Of a stretch of DNA of 62,884 nucleotides, positions 41,378 to 49,364 are shown piece by piece. A model generated the notes under the pieces. That model was not told where the DNA came from and searched no databases. It was given only the letters and a program-made list of their open reading frames with translations. Each line of letters starts with the position of its first letter. Position 1 is the first letter of the stretch. Made by a program: the position numbers and the translations under genes. Source of the DNA: Sulfitobacter litoralis (GTDB lineage Bacteria; Pseudomonadota; Alphaproteobacteria; Rhodobacterales; Rhodobacteraceae); contig NZ_FNJD01000021.1 in NCBI RefSeq assembly GCF_900103185.1, positions 1-62,884 on the forward strand. Direction: 5' to 3'.

Positions 41378-42127
41378 TCAGTTGGTTTTTGCGGTGTCCG
41401 TCAAGCTGTCAAGATAGGCAATGACATCGGCCTGATCCTGCGCCTTGCGCAGGCCACTGAACCCCATCTTGGTGCCACGCACTTCTTTCCGGGGATTTGC
41501 AAGAAACGCGGCAAGCCGATCAGGTGTCCAATCGCCCCCGTATTCAACCAGCGCGTCGGAATAGCGAAAGCCGTCGACCGTTGCCACGGGTGCCCCGACG
41601 ATACCATAAAGGTTGGGACCGACACGATTGGACCCACCTTCGTCTACCGTATGGCAAGCCTTGCATTTCCTGAACGTCTTTTCGCCGGCAGCCGGGTCGC
41701 CCTGCGCAAGGATCTCAGCGCCGGGAGTTTCAACCTCCTCCGCATCTGCGGAATCTGTCGCTTCAGTAGCGGCATCTGTGCCGGTTGCAGTCTCCGACCC
41801 TCCCGTGACCTGGGCCACGTATTTCGAAACCGTTTCGATTTCTTCCTTGGTCAGCGTTTCCGAAAAGGCTGGCATGACTCCGATTCCACTGGTCACGGCT
41901 GCGCGCACCTGATCGACTGTCGGTTTGAATTCATCAAGGTTGGGGCCGATCTCGGCCTCCGAACCCACATCTTTCAGCGCGTGGCAAAGGGCGCAGGCGG
42001 GTTGCGCGGTTTCAGTGAATATCTTACGGCCCGCATCCAGATCAGCCTCGGCGCTCGCAGCACCGGCCATCAAGGCAAGAAAAACTGCGCCGCCGAGTCG
42101 TGGCGTCGTTCGGGTGGTCATGTTCAT
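41378..42127 (-). CDS. Diheme cytochrome c (SoxD-like)
   Basis: The 249-residue protein has a signal peptide (LGGAVFLALMAGAASAEA), a first heme motif CALCH in a small cytochrome domain (residues about 30-110), an acidic alanine-rich linker (TATGTDAATEATDSADAEEVE) and a second domain with CKACH resembling cytochrome c2 (GPNLYGIVGAPVATVDGFRYSDAL... GTKMGFSGL). It fits the electron acceptor of the sulfite oxidase-family protein encoded 56 bases upstream, and recalls SoxD of SoxCD. No other sox genes are in the window. Confidence 0.8.
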   Translation of the reverse strand: MNMTTRTTPRLGGAVFLALMAGAASAEADLDAGRKIFTETAQPACALCHALKDVGSEAEIGPNLDEFKPTVDQVRAAVTSGIGVMPAFSETLTKEEIETVSKYVAQVTGGSETATGTDAATEATDSADAEEVETPGAEILAQGDPAAGEKTFRKCKACHTVDEGGSNRVGPNLYGIVGAPVATVDGFRYSDALVEYGGDWTPDRLAAFLANPRKEVRGTKMGFSGLRKAQDQADVIAYLDSLTDTAKTN

Positions 42128-42183
42128 GTCTCCGGTTTTTTTGTTGTCAAACCGGTGGCAGAGGATGCCGCCGGTCAGTCAGC

Positions 42184-43368
42184 TCAGCTGACGGTCACGT
42201 CGACGGCATGGGCGCGCCAGCCGTTATTGCCATAACCCCGTTCGTTGGGCGGAAAAATCTCGGGTTGGGTATCGCCTGCTTCGTTGGTGGCACGGCTCGC
42301 CAGCATATGTGTGCCTTCGGACAGCTCCGTGATCAGCACGAATGGCCGCCATGCATAGGGGCCAAGGTCCGGGCCAAGGAACTGCGCTTCTGCCCAGTTT
42401 TGCCCCCCGTCGGTGGACACCTCGATCTTGTCCAGACCGCTGACACCGCCCATGGCGACGCCGTGGACCTGCACCTTGCCGGTCGCCGCATCCATCAGAG
42501 GGCCGGTGATCCAGGATTTGACGGCCATCTCGTACATCGACGGCTGAGAGGGATCGCCCTTTACCCCCACGGAGCGCACGCGATAGCCGGTTTGCTGGAT
42601 TTTATTGGGCGATTCCTCGGCCGTCATTGCCAGACGTTTGAGATACTTGACGTTGTTCACGCCATAATACCCCGGAATCACCAGCCGCAGGGGGCCTCCA
42701 TGGGCGAGTGGCAAAGGCTCACCGTTCATCTCCCACGCCAGGATAGCCTGATCCATCGCGACCTTTGGAACCGACCGTTCGACCTGGATCGTCTCGGGTG
42801 GAAGACCTTCGGGGATCTCTTCGCCACCTGTACCGGTCAGGAACACGGCGCCCGCATTCGCGCCGCCCATCGCGTCAATCACGGCGCGCACCGGCACGCC
42901 GGTCCACACCACGTTGCCCGCAGCACCAACCGACCACTGCGAGCCGCTGGTTTCATGATCGAAAAAAGCGCGCCCGTTGCCCGAGCATTGCAGCACACAA
43001 ACCACGGTTTCGACCGCGAGCGTCTTCATCTCGCCCACAGTCATCTTACCCGGGTTCGCGACCCCGTCGATCTCGACCTCCCAGGCATCGCGATCTGCGA
43101 CGATCTCGTCGGGTGGGGCGGGCAGGTTATTGCGTATGTAAAGCTCGGTACTGGGCGTGATCAGCTCCGAACCTTGCGCGGCGCGCTTCGTCTCAAGCGT
43201 CTGCTTGGAATGGACGATCATGTCCTCGGCGTCTTTCCATGCGACGTAATCTGGCAACGGCTCCCCGTCTGATTGCGCCATCCCCGGTGCCCCGACTGCA
43301 GCAGCCACCATCGTGCCCGCTGATCCTATCAGGAAATGCCGACGCTTTACTTTTTCTATGATTTTCAT
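42184..43368 (-). CDS. SoxC/SorT-like sulfite dehydrogenase, molybdenum subunit
   Basis: The 394-residue protein starts at an ATG after GGGAGGAAAG and has a twin-arginine signal (KVKRRHFLIGSAGTMVAAAVG). The molybdenum cysteine is C128 (CVLQCSGNGRAFF); further motifs are GNVVWTGVPVRAVIDAMGG, GGPLRLVIPGYYGVNNVKYLKRL and a Mo-co dimerisation domain (LDKIEVSTDGGQNWAEAQFLGPDLGPYAWRPF). It should oxidise sulfite or a sulfane group in the periplasm, passing electrons to the diheme cytochrome. It belongs to a different branch from the SorA copy at 24.6 kb. Confidence 0.85.
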   Translation of the reverse strand: MKIIEKVKRRHFLIGSAGTMVAAAVGAPGMAQSDGEPLPDYVAWKDAEDMIVHSKQTLETKRAAQGSELITPSTELYIRNNLPAPPDEIVADRDAWEVEIDGVANPGKMTVGEMKTLAVETVVCVLQCSGNGRAFFDHETSGSQWSVGAAGNVVWTGVPVRAVIDAMGGANAGAVFLTGTGGEEIPEGLPPETIQVERSVPKVAMDQAILAWEMNGEPLPLAHGGPLRLVIPGYYGVNNVKYLKRLAMTAEESPNKIQQTGYRVRSVGVKGDPSQPSMYEMAVKSWITGPLMDAATGKVQVHGVAMGGVSGLDKIEVSTDGGQNWAEAQFLGPDLGPYAWRPFVLITELSEGTHMLASRATNEAGDTQPEIFPPNERGYGNNGWRAHAVDVTVS

Positions 43369-43431
43369 GTCTTTCCTCCCGTGGTTCGAAGCATTTGCAC
43401 TCCACGGTATGCAGCAGCTCCATGCGTAACT

Positions 43432-43457
43432 AACGTGTTGAGGGTGCATTTTATTCC
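43432..43457 (-). promoter_or_regulatory. ECF-type promoter of the soxCD-like pair
   Basis: On the minus strand GGAATAAA (43450-43457), 14 bases, CGTT (43432-43435), some 65 bases before the dehydrogenase start. Confidence 0.65.
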
Positions 43458-44164
43458 CGCGGAACGAAAAAATATTCGCGAAGCTCCAAATAAGTGGATG
43501 CACGTGGCCGGGTCGGCTGGCCAAAGGACGGTGCCCGCTTGTGCGGTCGCTCTGCTTGCCGGATAACCCATTTTGGTAATTGGGGTCGTGCAGTTCCGAT
43601 GCTCAGTCAGTTGGATATGGGGGGCGCACGGCTCCCGGAGGCTGCGCCAACAGATCAGAGCTATAACCGGCAGGGTTGTCGGATGGAAAAGCGTAGGAGC
43701 CGTCGCGCAATACAAGAATAACCACCGCCGAAAGTCCCTGGGAAGACCCGTATGTTGTATTCAACCGAGGGGCAGGGTCAGAACGTTGCGACGGATCAAG
43801 ATCGATGGATGCGGTCAGGTGCCGTGTCAGCGCAGTCGGCGCCACGTAATTGAGAAACCGCACGGCAACGCGGTTTGTCCGGAAATAGATGCCCGCCATC
43901 GCGCGACTTCCAGATAGCTGAACCACGGCAGCAGCGACTTCGACGCTGGTACCGTCCTATTTCTATATCTGAGAAACACGCCGCTGCGACAGCTCAGACG
44001 GTCGCCGCTCCGATGGCGAAAAGCTCACGAAAATAAAACTTCCGGGTCAGGAACAGGGCGCAGACCGTGAACCGGTGTTCGGCCTTGCGGGGAGGACTGA
44101 AGTCCGTTCGGCGTCACCGGGCAATCAGGGCTGTGTCATCAAGCAACTCATGTTCCGAAAGTCC
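43458..44164. other. Intergenic stretch without recognisable gene
   Basis: Several short open frames exist on both strands (for example 43603-43926 on the minus strand) but none has a plausible start, ribosome site or known motif. The stretch lies between the soxC-like promoter and the acfC-2 terminator and may be a decayed gene. Confidence 0.5.
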
Positions 44165-44195
44165 TTTAGGCCCCGGCTAAGCAGCGGGGCCTAAA
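44165..44195 (-). terminator. Strong hairpin terminator after acfC-2
   Basis: TTTAGGCCCCG and CGGGGCCTAAA form a perfect 11-base stem around a nine-base loop, about 60 bases past the acfC-2 stop. An ECF-like promoter lies between it and acfC-2. Confidence 0.75.
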
Positions 44196-44200
44196 GACAA

Positions 44201-44226
44201 AACGTCCAATCATGTTGGTTTATTCC
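44201..44226 (-). promoter_or_regulatory. Orphan ECF-type promoter facing the terminator
   Basis: On the minus strand GGAATAAA (44219-44226), 14 bases, CGTT (44201-44204). A transcript would begin at the hairpin 44165-44195, with no gene beyond. It may make a tiny RNA or be a relic. Confidence 0.5.
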
Positions 44227-44257
44227 GCATGTTGCGAAAGTTGTCGGATCAACCGCA

Positions 44258-45073
44258 CTATCGCTGCCAGCCTTCGGTTGCCATGAGTTCCTGCGCTTCA
44301 TCCGTGATGAGGAAGTCAAGGAAGGCTTGCGCCTCCGGATCGGCATCGGGCGAAAGCACGACATTCACGTCGCGGTAGATCACACGATCCGCAGACAGTT
44401 CGACCATGTCGAGGTCGTCCTTTGTGATCGGCCAATTGGGCCAGGTGATCCAAGCGTCGGCATCACCGTTTGAGATGACCCCATAGGAGGCACCCGATCC
44501 AAGCGCATAGGCCACGATATTGCGTCGCAGGTCGGAGATGTCATCGAGGCTCCCCAAACGGCCCGCTACGTCTTCCCATGTGCCAGTGCCGGAGGTGTTG
44601 TAGACCCCTGCGCCCTCGGTCACGACAACCCGCACCCCGTCGGCCAGAAGGTCATCGAAGTCATCAATGTTCAGCGGGTTGCCGGCCTTCACTGCGATCA
44701 CGGTCGGCCGCAGGTAGATCGGCTCGACTTTCGCGGGATCGAAGGCCGTGTAGGTCAGCAGGAAGGCTGTCATCGACTGCTCGGATGTGCCCCAAAGAAT
44801 GTCGGCGTCGGCCTGGGCGTCTGCGGTCCATTTCGATTCCGGGCCCGCGATCACTTCGACGGAGGTTCCCGTCTGCTCTTCAAAGACGGCTGCGACCTTG
44901 CGGAATGCCGTGTGCGGACCACCCGCGCCGTAAAGCTTTACGACGCCGTCTTGCGGCGCGTGTTCGATAGATGGATCGTTGAACGCGGTATCACCGCGGC
45001 GGTCGGCTGCGGTGTCGGCGAATGCCGGGGCGGCGGCAAGGATTGTGGTGGTGAAAAGCGTTGTCAGTCGCAT
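44258..45073 (-). CDS. acfC: AcfC-like periplasmic substrate-binding protein 2
   Basis: The 271-residue protein has a signal peptide (RLTTLFTTTILAAAPAFA) and is a clear paralogue of acfC-1: VKLYGAGGPHTAFRKVAAVFEEQTG, ADILWGTSEQSMTAFLL, YLRPTVIAVKAGNP, VVVTEGAGVYNTSGTGTWEDVAGRLG and ADAWITWPNW. An AGGAG site precedes the ATG. It lies downstream of the ECF3/anti-sigma 3 genes with its own promoter-like site in the 114-base gap. No transport permease is present. Confidence 0.78.
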   Translation of the reverse strand: MRLTTLFTTTILAAAPAFADTAADRRGDTAFNDPSIEHAPQDGVVKLYGAGGPHTAFRKVAAVFEEQTGTSVEVIAGPESKWTADAQADADILWGTSEQSMTAFLLTYTAFDPAKVEPIYLRPTVIAVKAGNPLNIDDFDDLLADGVRVVVTEGAGVYNTSGTGTWEDVAGRLGSLDDISDLRRNIVAYALGSGASYGVISNGDADAWITWPNWPITKDDLDMVELSADRVIYRDVNVVLSPDADPEAQAFLDFLITDEAQELMATEGWQR

Positions 45074-45134
45074 GGTATCTCCTGTCAGGGTCGTGGATCG
45101 GCCTCCACCGATTGCGGGCGGCCTTCACAAGACT

Positions 45135-45160
45135 GACGCGCCGACATCCAGAACCCTTCC
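45135..45160 (-). promoter_or_regulatory. Variant ECF-type promoter of acfC-2
   Basis: On the minus strand GGAAGGGT (45153-45160), 14 bases, CGTC (45135-45138). The region GGAAGGGTTC-TGGATGTCGG closely resembles that before the DUF7282 gene. Confidence 0.5.
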
Positions 45161-45187
45161 CGAATTTATGATCACGCTTCCGTGAGA

Positions 45188-45952
45188 TCAGGTTGGCGCG
45201 CCTGGATCCTCGAACTGAGCCTGCAGCAAATGAGCGATTTCCAGAAGGCGCGCGCGCGGCAAAGCACCGGTCAGGGCGTAGGCGAACTCGGTGTCGCTCC
45301 AGTAGAACGCCTGCTCGGTGGCCGTTTCGGCAAATCGGAAACTTGGATCGCCTTCGCTGCCGCGTCGCAGATAGAGCGTCAGGCGCTGACCGTTGCCGTC
45401 TTCGTACATCAATTGTGCCGCTGGTTCGGTGGGCGAGGGAAGGAGCCGCCCACCGACCAGCGACAGACCCACGACACGCAGGTCGGGGATAGCAAACGGA
45501 CGATCCAGCCGATTGGTCAGCCAAGTGGCCAGATGGCCCTTGTTCTCCGCCCCGACCTCGACCGGGTGCGCGACCTCGACAACGAAAGTGCGATGTGCGG
45601 CGAAGGCTTCGGCCACAAGGCCCGACATCGGCTGCGGGGCTGTGTCGGGGCGCAGGACCCAACCTGCCGTACCGCCTATCATCAGCGCCATCGCAACTGA
45701 CGCAACCCATGCCAACGGCATGTGCCTGCGCCGTTCGGCAACCGGCAGCGTCGCCATCGGATGATCGGCAACCAGCCCCGCAAAGGCATGGCGCAGATCG
45801 CGGGCGATGGCCATGTCGGCTTCCACCCGACGGGCGGCTTCTGGTGTGTCATTCAGATAGGCTTCGACTTGTTTTCTCCGATCAGGCGGCAAGGCGTCGT
45901 CCACGTAGGCGACAAGATCCTCTTCACGAATATCCTTCGGCGCGCTTGTCAT
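45188..45952 (-). CDS. Anti-sigma factor 3 (membrane-bound, no cysteine pair)
   Basis: The 254-residue protein has the cytoplasmic anti-sigma pattern EEDLVAYVDDALPPDRRKQVEAYLNDTPEAARRVEADMAI, one membrane helix (PLAWVASVAMALMIGGTAGWVL) and a periplasmic domain with YEDGNGQRLTLYLRRG and an ALPRARLLEIAHLLQ helix. It aligns with anti-sigma 1 and 2, but the core cysteine is glutamine here (GQRL) and the C-terminal cysteine is missing. It overlaps ECF3 by four bases. Confidence 0.8.
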   Translation of the reverse strand: MTSAPKDIREEDLVAYVDDALPPDRRKQVEAYLNDTPEAARRVEADMAIARDLRHAFAGLVADHPMATLPVAERRRHMPLAWVASVAMALMIGGTAGWVLRPDTAPQPMSGLVAEAFAAHRTFVVEVAHPVEVGAENKGHLATWLTNRLDRPFAIPDLRVVGLSLVGGRLLPSPTEPAAQLMYEDGNGQRLTLYLRRGSEGDPSFRFAETATEQAFYWSDTEFAYALTGALPRARLLEIAHLLQAQFEDPGAPT

Positions 45953-46470
45953 GTCACGCTCCTCAGTCTTGGGGCCGTCTCAGCCGTTGCCCCGCGCAAA
46001 GCGGCGCGGGCCCGGCTTACGCGGCTCAGGATCGTGCCTTCTGGGACGCCAAGCGTCTGAGCGGCCTCTCGGTAGGTGAAGCCTTCAACGCTGACCAGTA
46101 TCAAAGCCACACGCTGATCGTCGGGCAGAGACATGACGCGCGCCAACAACCGGTTCAACTCGACATGGTTTTCCTGGGTCGGCGGTATCGCGGGCGGTGA
46201 TGTCATGGTCTCAAGCGATTCCGTCTGACGTCGTTTCGCCTGCCGCCACCCATCAACATGCAGATTGCGCATCATCGTGAACAGCCAGGCCCGCAGGGGG
46301 ACACCTGCGCGCCGCAGCGTCCACTTGCGCAAGGCTCGTTCCATGCAATCCTGCACCAGGTCATCGGCGGTGTGCACGTCGCGCGTCAGCGTGATCGCGT
46401 ACCGCTTCATGGCGTCGGCCTCTTGGGCAAGGGCGTGATGGGTCGGCACGCTGCCTCCGTTTGCATGCAT
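45949..46470 (-). CDS. ECF sigma factor 3
   Basis: The 173-residue protein has region 2 (HTADDLVQDCMERALRKWTLR... LRAWLFTMMRNLHVDGWRQAKRR) and region 4 (LPDDQRVALILVSVEGFTYREAAQTLGVPEGTILSRVSRARAALRG). Its ATG lies only about ten bases after the -10 of an ECF-type promoter, so the mRNA has a very short leader. It is followed by its anti-sigma gene and acfC-2, and is divergent from the DUF7282 gene. Confidence 0.85.
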   Translation of the reverse strand: MHANGGSVPTHHALAQEADAMKRYAITLTRDVHTADDLVQDCMERALRKWTLRRAGVPLRAWLFTMMRNLHVDGWRQAKRRQTESLETMTSPPAIPPTQENHVELNRLLARVMSLPDDQRVALILVSVEGFTYREAAQTLGVPEGTILSRVSRARAALRGATAETAPRLRSVT

Positions 46471-46480
46471 TCACATAAGT

Positions 46481-46506
46481 AACGCGCGCGGTCGCCGGAT
46501 TATTCC
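46481..46506 (-). promoter_or_regulatory. ECF-type promoter of ecf3
   Basis: On the minus strand GGAATAAT (46499-46506), 14 bases, CGTT (46481-46484). ECF3 is therefore either self-activating or driven by one of the other two ECF factors. Confidence 0.65.
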
Positions 46507-46555
46507 CGGAAATCTTTTGAAAATTGTCGATCACGGGTTCGTGAACAAAAACTTG

Positions 46556-46581
46556 GGAAGGGTTCCAGGCTGTCGGTCGTG
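46556..46581 (+). promoter_or_regulatory. Variant ECF-type promoter of the DUF7282 gene
   Basis: GGAAGGGT (46556-46563), 14 bases, CGTG (46578-46581), about 57 bases before the start codon. It shares GGAAGGGTTC and GTCGG with the acfC-2 site. Confidence 0.45.
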
Positions 46582-46637
46582 AACCTTGCAAGCTCCGCCC
46601 AAAGCGGCGCTCCAACCGAATTCAAAGGAGAGTTCTC

Positions 46638-47057
46638 ATGAACGCTACGAAGAAAGTTATCGCCACAATCGCGGTCCTGACCGCCACTGCGTCCGTCGCC
46701 CTCGCTGACGGCCACGTGTCCAACGCGCTCGAAACCGCAGAGCAGGAACTGAGCCACGCCGTCGTGGTCAAGTCCGTGACCGCCGCCGCGGATGGTTGGG
46801 TCGTGATCCACGCAATCAAGGACGGCAAGCCGGTCGTTCCGGCCTCGATCGGGCATACCTATGTCAAGGCTGGCATGACCGAAAATGTCTACGTTCCGCT
46901 GACCGGTGACTATGACGGAGACAAAGTCATCGCGATGTTGCACGTCGATGATGGCGAACTCGGCGTCTACGAATTCGGACCCGGAAGCGTTGCGAACGAC
47001 AAGCCGGTGGTTGTCGATGGCGGCCCGCTGGTCAGCCCGATTTCGATCGACGACTGA
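46638..47057 (+). CDS. Secreted DUF7282-domain protein
   Basis: The 139-residue protein has a signal peptide (KKVIATIAVLTATASVALADG) and a single domain of the DUF7282 type: VVVKSVTAAADGWVVIHAIKDGKPVVPASIGHTYVKAGMTENVYVPL and VIAMLHVDDGELGVYEFGPGS. Such beta-sandwich domains occur in secreted bacterial and archaeal proteins of unknown role. A GGAGAG site precedes the ATG. It is divergent from ecf3 and is followed by a small membrane protein, so it is probably an ECF3 target acting in the periplasm. Confidence 0.65.
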   Translation: MNATKKVIATIAVLTATASVALADGHVSNALETAEQELSHAVVVKSVTAAADGWVVIHAIKDGKPVVPASIGHTYVKAGMTENVYVPLTGDYDGDKVIAMLHVDDGELGVYEFGPGSVANDKPVVVDGGPLVSPISIDD

Positions 47058-47116
47058 TCCCTTTGGCCGGGCGCTCTTCGCATCGCCCGGCCAGATCGTT
47101 TTTTTGGAGGTGCAAT

Positions 47117-47281
47117 ATGTCGAACCAGGAACCGGACTTCGAGAAATCGAAAAAATGGCATTGGATCCCGTTGGCGGGCATAGCGGCGGCCGTCGCCTTC
47201 GCGCTGTTTGCCGCGCTCTATGAGGATGCTTCGGACGAGCCACTGAATGACGCGGCGAATGATGTCGAACATCTGAACTAA
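47117..47281 (+). CDS. Small single-pass membrane protein
   Basis: The 54-residue protein starts at an ATG after TTTGGAGG. It has a basic N-terminus (EKSKKWHW), one hydrophobic helix (IPLAGIAAAVAFALFAALY, residues about 17-35) and an acidic tail (EDASDEPLNDAANDVE). It lies 59 bases after the DUF7282 gene and probably belongs to the same transcript. Function unknown. Confidence 0.6.
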   Translation: MSNQEPDFEKSKKWHWIPLAGIAAAVAFALFAALYEDASDEPLNDAANDVEHLN

Positions 47282-48524
47282 TTACACCTCCTCCAATCTA
47301 GGCAAACTCAATTCTGTGAGTAAGCAGAGCTTTTCGACAGTCAAATAGATGAGGACGAAACCATACACTTCGCATCAGCCCAGGCAAAATCCAATGACTG
47401 CTTCCAGGATATGCGCAGATGTCGAACGGCATGTTTGCCGCAGTTGCATAGCGATGCTGCGTCAGCAATAGCCGCAACTGCATAAGTTTGGTTTGTCCGC
47501 ACTGTGTGAGTCCATGCGCCTCGTAGCCAAGGTCCGCTGTCCTGCGTATCATTTTTTTTGGCCATTTGTATTCTCCTGTCAGCAGAATGTGCGCCCACCC
47601 GAGTGGCGATGTATGCGCAAGGAGGTCAGGCTGAATAGGCAGGCCCGCGTCTTGGCGCTGCACCACCGCCTCACCGAGCCGGGCGGTGTTCCAGTATATG
47701 ACGATGGCCGCCAGCAGATTGAGCGCCGCCATACGATAGTGCTGTCCTTCGGTCGTGCGGTCTTGTATTTCGCCCTGCCTGCCGATGCGCAGAGCATTCT
47801 TCAGCGCGTGATGCGCCTCACCTTTGTTCAATTCGATCTGCACTCGCCGCTGCATATCCGCGTTGAGTACCCAATCCAGCATGAACAATGTGCGTTCGAC
47901 ACGGCCGACTTCCCTCAAAGCAACGCGAGATCGTTCTGGCGTGGATACGAAGCCAGTTTGCGGAGGATTTGGCTTGGCGCGACCGTCCCCGCCGTCATTG
48001 TGGCTGCAATCCTGAGAATGTCAGGCCAGTTTGACGCGATCAGGCCTTCGCGGATTTTGCCGCCAATCATTCCTTTAAGGTTCTGTGGCGTTCCTCCGGC
48101 ATCGGACACATAAAGCCGCTTTGATGGCAGATCCCAGATGCGCGGAATGAACCGATGGCCCAGGATCGACGTGACCGCAAAGAGGTGATCAGTGAAGCCG
48201 CCTGTGTCCGCATATTGTTCCTTGATCCGTTTGCCGACATCATTGTTCAGCAACCCATCAAGGATGTAAGCTGCCTCGCTGACCGTGGCCGGAATGGTCT
48301 GAGATGCAAACGGCGCAAACTGGTCCGAAACATGCGTGTAGGCTTTCAGCACCGGCTCATTTCCGTATTTGGCATTGATCAGATTCATCGCCTCGCCTTG
48401 TCGGGTGGTTGGAAAGAACTGATCGTCGCTGGATGCGGTTATCCCCATGCCCCAGAACTACGCCATAGGTAGTTTGGCCTGAGCGTCCACGATATTCGCA
48501 AGCGCCCGTCCGTAGGCTCCAGAC

Positions 48525-49364
48525 TCATTGATGATCAAAGCCAGAACAAGACGGTCGCGGCGAGTGCGATGGCTGAGAGGAAGACCTTCGGGCATCTGTC
48601 GTAGCGAGTGGCAACCCGGCGCCAATCCTTCAGGCGACCAAACATAATTTCGATCCTGTTACGACGTTTGTATCGACGCTTGTCGTATTTGACGGGCTTT
48701 GCTCGCGACTTCCGGCCAGGGATGCACGGCTTTATGCCCTTGTTTTGCAAGCCTTCACGGAACCAGTCGGCATCATAACCTCTGTCGGCCAGAAGCCATT
48801 GCGCAGGAGGAAGACTGTTCAGCAATGCCGCTGCACCAGTATAATCGCTGGCCTCGCCTGCGCTCATGAAGAAGCTGATCGGGCGGCCGTTTTCATCTGT
48901 GACGGCATGCAACTTGGTGTTCATGCCGCCCTTTGTTCGGCCAATCAGGCGACCGCGCCCCCCTTTTTCAACCCAAGGCTCGAAGCCGTGCGGTGTGCTT
49001 TGAGATAGGTCGCGTCGATCATTACCATCTTCGGAACTGTCGCCTCAGAGGCCAACCCCTCCATCATCCTCGCGAAGACGCCCATGTCGCCCCACCGCTT
49101 CCATCGGTTGTAGAGGGTCTTTGCCGGGCCGTATTCCTTCGGCGCGTCGGACCACCGCAAGCCATTGCGATTCATGAATATTATTCCACTCAGAACGCGC
49201 CTGTCATCCACGCGTGGCTTGCCATGGCTCTTTGGAAAGAACGGCCGAAGCCGCGCCATTTGTTCGTCCGTCAGCCAGTAAAGATTGCTCATAATGCCCC
49301 CAGATTTTGGGAGTTTGAATCATGCAAGCTTGGCAGCCTCAAGCGGATTAATGGGTCTGGAGCC
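48525..49364 (-). mobile_element. IS5-family (IS427-like) insertion sequence
   Basis: Ends GGCTCCAGACTCATTGAT at 48525 and an inverted GGCTCCAGACCCATTAAT ending at 49364 match at 16 of 18 positions. TA flanks both sides. The element disrupts the Tn3 transposase remnant. Confidence 0.85.
48535..49292 (-). CDS. IS427-like transposase, two frames joined by programmed frameshift
   Basis: The first frame (49292-48945) encodes SNLYWLTDEQMARLRPFFPKSHGKPRVDDRRVLSGIIFMNRNGLRW and VMIDATYLKAHRTASSLGLKKGG. The second (48990s-48535) continues RGRLIGRTKGGMNTKLHAV, LLADRGYDADWFRE and RRNRIEIMFGRLKDWRR. They overlap at a slippery AAAAAGGGGGG, as expected for -1 frameshifting in this IS group. The fused protein should be about 250 residues with a complete DDE triad. 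Confidence 0.82.

Noticed and set aside
41378..43368. A sox operon, suggested by SoxC- and SoxD-like proteins
   Set aside because: No soxA, B, X, Y or Z gene is present; sulfite dehydrogenase with a diheme cytochrome explains the pair better.
43603..43926. Minus-strand open frame as a gene in the empty stretch before acfC-2
   Set aside because: No start context, no known motif, and it is the weaker of several overlapping frames.
49165..49195. GGAATAAT on the minus strand inside the IS427-like element
   Set aside because: No CGT(T/C) follows at the 14-base spacing, and it lies within the transposase coding sequence.
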